NCBI GenBank assembly: GCA_023391175.1
Contig: JAEWBL010000174.1
Location: 1-8,982 of the forward strand
Source: Pseudomonadota bacterium
GTDB lineage: Bacteria; Pseudomonadota; Alphaproteobacteria; Rhizobiales; Xanthobacteraceae
DNA: 8,982 bases
Direction: 5' to 3'
The notes beneath the pieces are model-generated. The model searched no databases. It saw nothing but the letters and a program-made list of their open reading frames with translations, and was not told the DNA's origin. The position numbers and the translations under genes are program-made. This document shows, one piece after another, positions 5,909 through 8,982 of this stretch. Position 1 is the first letter of the stretch, and every line of letters starts with the position of its first letter.

Positions 5909-6981
5909 CACGTGATTACTTCCGCATAATTGAGCATGGCGATGGGCGGATAGACGCCGAGCTGCTTGGCCACGTTCATGTTGATGATGAGGGCGAAGCG
6001 CTTGAGCGTCTCGATCGGGATGTCCTGGGGCGGCACGTGCTGGACCAGGATTTCCGCCGCCTTGGAGGCAGCGAGCTGGCCCACCGAATAATAGCGGCTG
6101 ACTAGCCCGACAAGCCCCAGCCCCTCACGCAGGAAGAACTCCGTCGCGCCAAAGGTGGGCAGCCCTGCCGCCAGCGCCGCCGGCCCCACCCGGTCGAAGA
6201 TGGTGGCAAGGAAGGTATCCGCGGGAAGATAAAGCCATTCGGCGCCCTGCGCCTTCAGGTTCCTCACGAAATCCTCCACCCCGTCACCGGTCGGCTTGCT
6301 GCCCACCATGGTCAGGGGCTGCGCCAGCACCTCGGCGCCGATGGTCGCGGAGAAGGCCTTCATTTCGTCGATGATGGCGACCGAATTGCTCTCGTTCGGC
6401 GAATAGATCACGCCGACCTTCTTGAACGCCTTGTAGCTCTGCATGGCGCGCATCTGCACGTCGGTGGGCACCACATGGACCGCGCCCGTGACGTTGCGCC
6501 CCGACGAAGCGAGCGAGGGGGCGATCTTCACCTGCACCGGCGCCGCCACCAGCGCAAACACCACCGGGATGTCGCGCACGAAGCCGGCGGTGGGCGGCGC
6601 GTCATAGGGGCCTGCGACGCCGAGCGTCAGGGGCGTGCCATAGGTATAGATGAGGTTCGGCCGGAAGGTCGGCAGCACTTCCGCGAGGATCGGCTTCACC
6701 TTGCTCGCGTCCCGCTCCACGTCGCGGGTCATGAACTCGACCTTGATGTCGTTGGCCGCGAAGTAGTCGCGGAAGCCGCGCTCCACGTCGGTATCACCGC
6801 GGAAGGTGAGCATCAGGACGCGAAACGCCTCGCCATGGGCGGCAGGCGCGGGAGCGGGCGCTCCGGCCGGGCGCGGCTGGCCATTGGCGCCGTTGGTCTG
6901 GGCGAAGGCGCCGGGGACAGTGCCCACCAGCCCCGCAGCACCCGCGCCGAGGCCGAGTGCGAGGAGGGAACGGCGATCCAT
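5908..6981 (-). CDS. ABC-type solute-binding protein (ABC_sub_bind, TrpX-like), no permease or ATPase nearby
   Basis: A 357-residue exported protein. Residues 1-27 are a signal peptide with Arg3-Arg4 (DRRSLLALG), a hydrophobic core and AFA before a likely cut at 27/28. The twin arginine suggests Tat export, but Sec is possible. A Pro/Ala/Gly-rich linker (28-50) follows. The mature domain resembles PF04392: LNFVLMLTF-like first strand (FRVLMLTFRG, 53-62), LIYTYGTPLTL (110-120), IPVVFALVAAP (138-148), NVTGAVHVVPTDVQM (163-177), KVGVIYSPNESNS (188-200), and the family ending ALIINMNVAKQLGVYPP (330-346). Such proteins bind small ligands, including aromatic amino acids in TrpX, for ABC importers. 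No importer genes are next to it. Its ATG overlaps the stop of the sensor-MFS gene by one base (TGATG), which suggests it works with that protein. The frame is open much further upstream, but that part is a shadow of the MFS gene. Confidence 0.9.
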   Translation of the reverse strand: MDRRSLLALGLGAGAAGLVGTVPGAFAQTNGANGQPRPAGAPAPAPAAHGEAFRVLMLTFRGDTDVERGFRDYFAANDIKVEFMTRDVERDASKVKPILAEVLPTFRPNLIYTYGTPLTLGVAGPYDAPPTAGFVRDIPVVFALVAAPVQVKIAPSLASSGRNVTGAVHVVPTDVQMRAMQSYKAFKKVGVIYSPNESNSVAIIDEMKAFSATIGAEVLAQPLTMVGSKPTGDGVEDFVRNLKAQGAEWLYLPADTFLATIFDRVGPAALAAGLPTFGATEFFLREGLGLVGLVSRYYSVGQLAASKAAEILVQHVPPQDIPIETLKRFALIINMNVAKQLGVYPPIAMLNYAEVIT

Positions 6982-8966
6982 CAGGCGGAACTCCCTTCCG
7001 AGGCGGCCGCGGAGGAGGCGCGGCGCGAATGATGGACGAAGACTTTGCGTCCGGATAGCGCAAATAACATAGCTCCGGCTACCGCCACAGCGCCGAGAAA
7101 ACCCGTAGCCGACGCAAAGCCCAGGGTCGAAAGCAGGAAGCCGGCGCTGGCGGGGCCCGCGGCGTTGCCGGACCGCTCCACCAACCGGAACAGGCCGAGC
7201 ACACCGGCCGCCCGGCCGGCGCCCAGGGTGGTCGCGGTATCCGCCACCAGCGCCGATTGGGACGCGATGGACATGGCCTGTCCCCAGCCCAAGGCGACCA
7301 GCGCGACCACGATCAGCGCCACCGAGGGGTGGATAAGCACCGCCATGGCGCCGATGCCGGAGACGAGCCCCCCCGCCACCACGAATCCGGCGCGGGCGCT
7401 GAAGCGGTCGGCCAGGGCGGCGAAGAACGGCACGCCGATCACCATGAGGACCGGATAGATCATCTGGAAGCGGCCGATAGCCGCGGAGGAGAAGCCCTCG
7501 CGCTGCAGTTCCAGCGGCACCAGCAGGAAACACAAGGCTGCGAACAGGAATTTGGCAGGAAAGGCGCAGCCGAGGAGCAGCGACATCAGGCCGGGCGCGC
7601 GCGCCGCGGCCTTGAGGTCGGACAGACCCACGCTGGCGACACTGCGATGCCGTTCGGCGGCCGGCAGCGTCAGGCGCGCCACCAGCAGCGCCACGAGGGC
7701 GAGACCCGCCGAGGTCGCGAAGGCGACGCCCGGCCCCAGGCGGTCGGCGATGACGCCGCCGATGGGCGGCCCGCACAGGCTCGCCACCATGATGGCGCGC
7801 ACAAACACCGCCAGTGCCGCGCTGCGGGCGGCTCCGGAGGAGAGGTCCACCACATGGCCCTGCGCCGAAACGAACACCAGCGCGTAGCCGACCGCGGTGG
7901 CGACGCGGGCGGCCAGGAAGACGTCATAATGTGGGCTCACCGCCGAGACGACATAGCCCGCCGCCGCCAGCGCCGCGCCCGCGATGAAGCCGGGGCGCCG
8001 GCCGAGCCGCTCGGACAGCGAGGCGAACGGCACCTGGCAGAGGGCCACGACGGCCATGAACGCCACGATGGGCAGGCTGGCCGACACATCCGGACCGAAG
8101 CCCGCCGGCACGCCCAGCGCCTGGGCGGCGCGCGGCAGGAACGGACGGGTGAGTTCCTCGGCCAGCATGAACAGGAACAGGGCGGGGCGCACAGCGATGG
8201 CGGCCTCGCTCTCGGCCGCCTGCACCCGGCCGAGGCCCGTGCGAGCTTCGATCTGGTCGAGCCGGGCCAGGGCCTCGGCATCGCCCCTGCGCTCCGCCTC
8301 GGAACGCAGGGCGAGATGGCGCTCGGCAAGGGTTTCCACATGCCGGTCGATGGGCAGGATCAGATCGCCGGCGGCCCCGCCGCCGCCTTCCTGGCGCGAG
8401 AGCACGCCACGCTTCAGCGCCTTCAGCCGCCGCTCCACCGCCACCAGCGATTCGAGGCCGCGAGTGCCGACGACCAGCGCCACGAGTTCCAGGGCCACCA
8501 GCAGGGCGACCACGCCGATGAAGGCGACATCCACCAGCACCGCGCCGACCTGCTGGGAGACGACCGAGGGATCGACCACGATCATCACCTCGCCGAGGCG
8601 ATTGCCCGCGGCATTCTCCACCGGCACGAAAACCCGCGGCGCATCTCCGCCGGCCGGCGCATCGCCCGAGCGCGCGAGTTCCTTTCCGCCGGCGGTGTTG
8701 AGGCTGATCTGCGTGAACTCGACGTTGGCGGCACGCAGATCATCGAAATAGCGGTTCACGCCCACCAGTCGGTCGAACGGGACGCCAACGTCGGCCGCAC
8801 GCTGAACGAGATCCGCGGCGGCGCGGCCCACCGAATTGGCCTTGGCGACGATTTCCGGCGCGATTGTGCGCTGGGCCGCCTGTTCCGCGCCCCATCCGAT
8901 GACCGCCAGAGCCGAGCAGAGGATGATGACGATGGCGATGGAGATTCCGCCGCGCAGGCCGATCAT
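6981..8966 (-). CDS. Fusion of an N-terminal periplasmic sensor module with a 12-TM MFS transporter
   Basis: A 661-residue membrane protein. Residues 8-28 form the first membrane segment. Residues 29-140 are a periplasmic region in the style of a single Cache sensor (VEFTQISLNTAGGKELARSG at 82-101, RVFVPVENAAG and LGEVMIVVDPSVV to 136). Residues 142-167 form the second segment. Residues 168-255 are charged and helical (VERRLKALKRG, HVETLAERHLALRSEAERR), a HAMP/coiled-coil-like linker. From about 258 to 638 there are twelve hydrophobic segments of a Major Facilitator domain. Motif A between TM2 and TM3 reads ASLSERLGRRPG (315-326), and a degenerate copy ALADRFSARAG (517-527) lies between TM8 and TM9. 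The tail is Ser/Ala-rich. Usual MFS proteins are about 400 residues and lack this front half. The ATG at 8966 is the first in the window, but the frame is open to the edge, so the true start could lie outside. The transport substrate and sensed ligand are unknown. Confidence 0.88.
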   Translation of the reverse strand: MIGLRGGISIAIVIILCSALAVIGWGAEQAAQRTIAPEIVAKANSVGRAAADLVQRAADVGVPFDRLVGVNRYFDDLRAANVEFTQISLNTAGGKELARSGDAPAGGDAPRVFVPVENAAGNRLGEVMIVVDPSVVSQQVGAVLVDVAFIGVVALLVALELVALVVGTRGLESLVAVERRLKALKRGVLSRQEGGGGAAGDLILPIDRHVETLAERHLALRSEAERRGDAEALARLDQIEARTGLGRVQAAESEAAIAVRPALFLFMLAEELTRPFLPRAAQALGVPAGFGPDVSASLPIVAFMAVVALCQVPFASLSERLGRRPGFIAGAALAAAGYVVSAVSPHYDVFLAARVATAVGYALVFVSAQGHVVDLSSGAARSAALAVFVRAIMVASLCGPPIGGVIADRLGPGVAFATSAGLALVALLVARLTLPAAERHRSVASVGLSDLKAAARAPGLMSLLLGCAFPAKFLFAALCFLLVPLELQREGFSSAAIGRFQMIYPVLMVIGVPFFAALADRFSARAGFVVAGGLVSGIGAMAVLIHPSVALIVVALVALGWGQAMSIASQSALVADTATTLGAGRAAGVLGLFRLVERSGNAAGPASAGFLLSTLGFASATGFLGAVAVAGAMLFALSGRKVFVHHSRRASSAAASEGSSA

Positions 8967-8982
8967 GCGGCGCCCCCACCGG

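Noticed and set aside
4016..5929. Plus-strand open frame of 637 codons spanning the RsbW, STAS and GNAT genes
   Set aside because: It runs antisense across three recognised genes and their gaps and shows no domain; a GC-driven shadow frame.
6982..7776. Upstream extension of the binding-protein frame by 265 residues
   Set aside because: The extension overlaps the MFS coding region in another frame and is Arg/Gly-rich. The signal peptide starting at 6981 with the TGATG junction marks the true start.

Overview
The window is high-GC (by eye about two thirds G+C) and densely coded. Its gene content suggests an alphaproteobacterium, probably of the Hyphomicrobiales (Xanthobacteraceae-like): an EF-P/EpmA pair, an alphaproteobacterial-style receiver protein, and stand-alone partner-switching proteins. 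The taxonomic call rests on gene style and base composition, not on a database match. No tRNA, rRNA, CRISPR array, insertion sequence or phage gene was seen.

Layout, left to right. (1) Positions 1-202, minus: N-terminal part of a response-regulator receiver protein cut by the window edge, with a possible general-stress (EcfG-type) promoter before it. (2) 328-897, minus, and 1089-2162, plus: efp (elongation factor P) and epmA (EF-P lysyl-transferase), divergent across 191 bp that has a near-perfect 25-bp dyad close to its centre. (3) 2235-8966, minus: a co-directional run of seven genes. In transcription order they are a sensor-MFS fusion, an orphan ABC-type periplasmic binding protein, a GNAT acetyltransferase, a STAS anti-sigma-antagonist-like protein, an RsbW-like ATPase/kinase, a Na/phosphate-cotransporter-family protein with a C-terminal helical domain, and a second STAS protein. 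Several junctions are tight (TGATG twice, 11 nt, and a 17-nt overlap); two gaps of 115 and 142 nt could hold internal promoters or terminators.

How the genes may work together. efp and epmA are a known functional pair: EpmA places beta-lysine (made by EpmB, not in this window) on Lys34 of EF-P, which relieves ribosome stalling at polyproline. The seven-gene run has the parts of a partner-switching pathway (two STAS proteins with the phosphoacceptor serine, and one RsbW-type kinase). The genes around it look like signal input (periplasmic sensor fused to MFS, solute-binding protein) and output (transporter, acetyltransferase), rather than a sigma factor. No sigma factor and no PP2C/SpoIIE phosphatase is present; a phosphatase may lie just beyond the right edge. 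The sensor-MFS fusion, the solute-binding protein without permease or ATPase, and the STAS gene overlapping a transporter gene are the most unusual parts. Their working together is inference from gene order.
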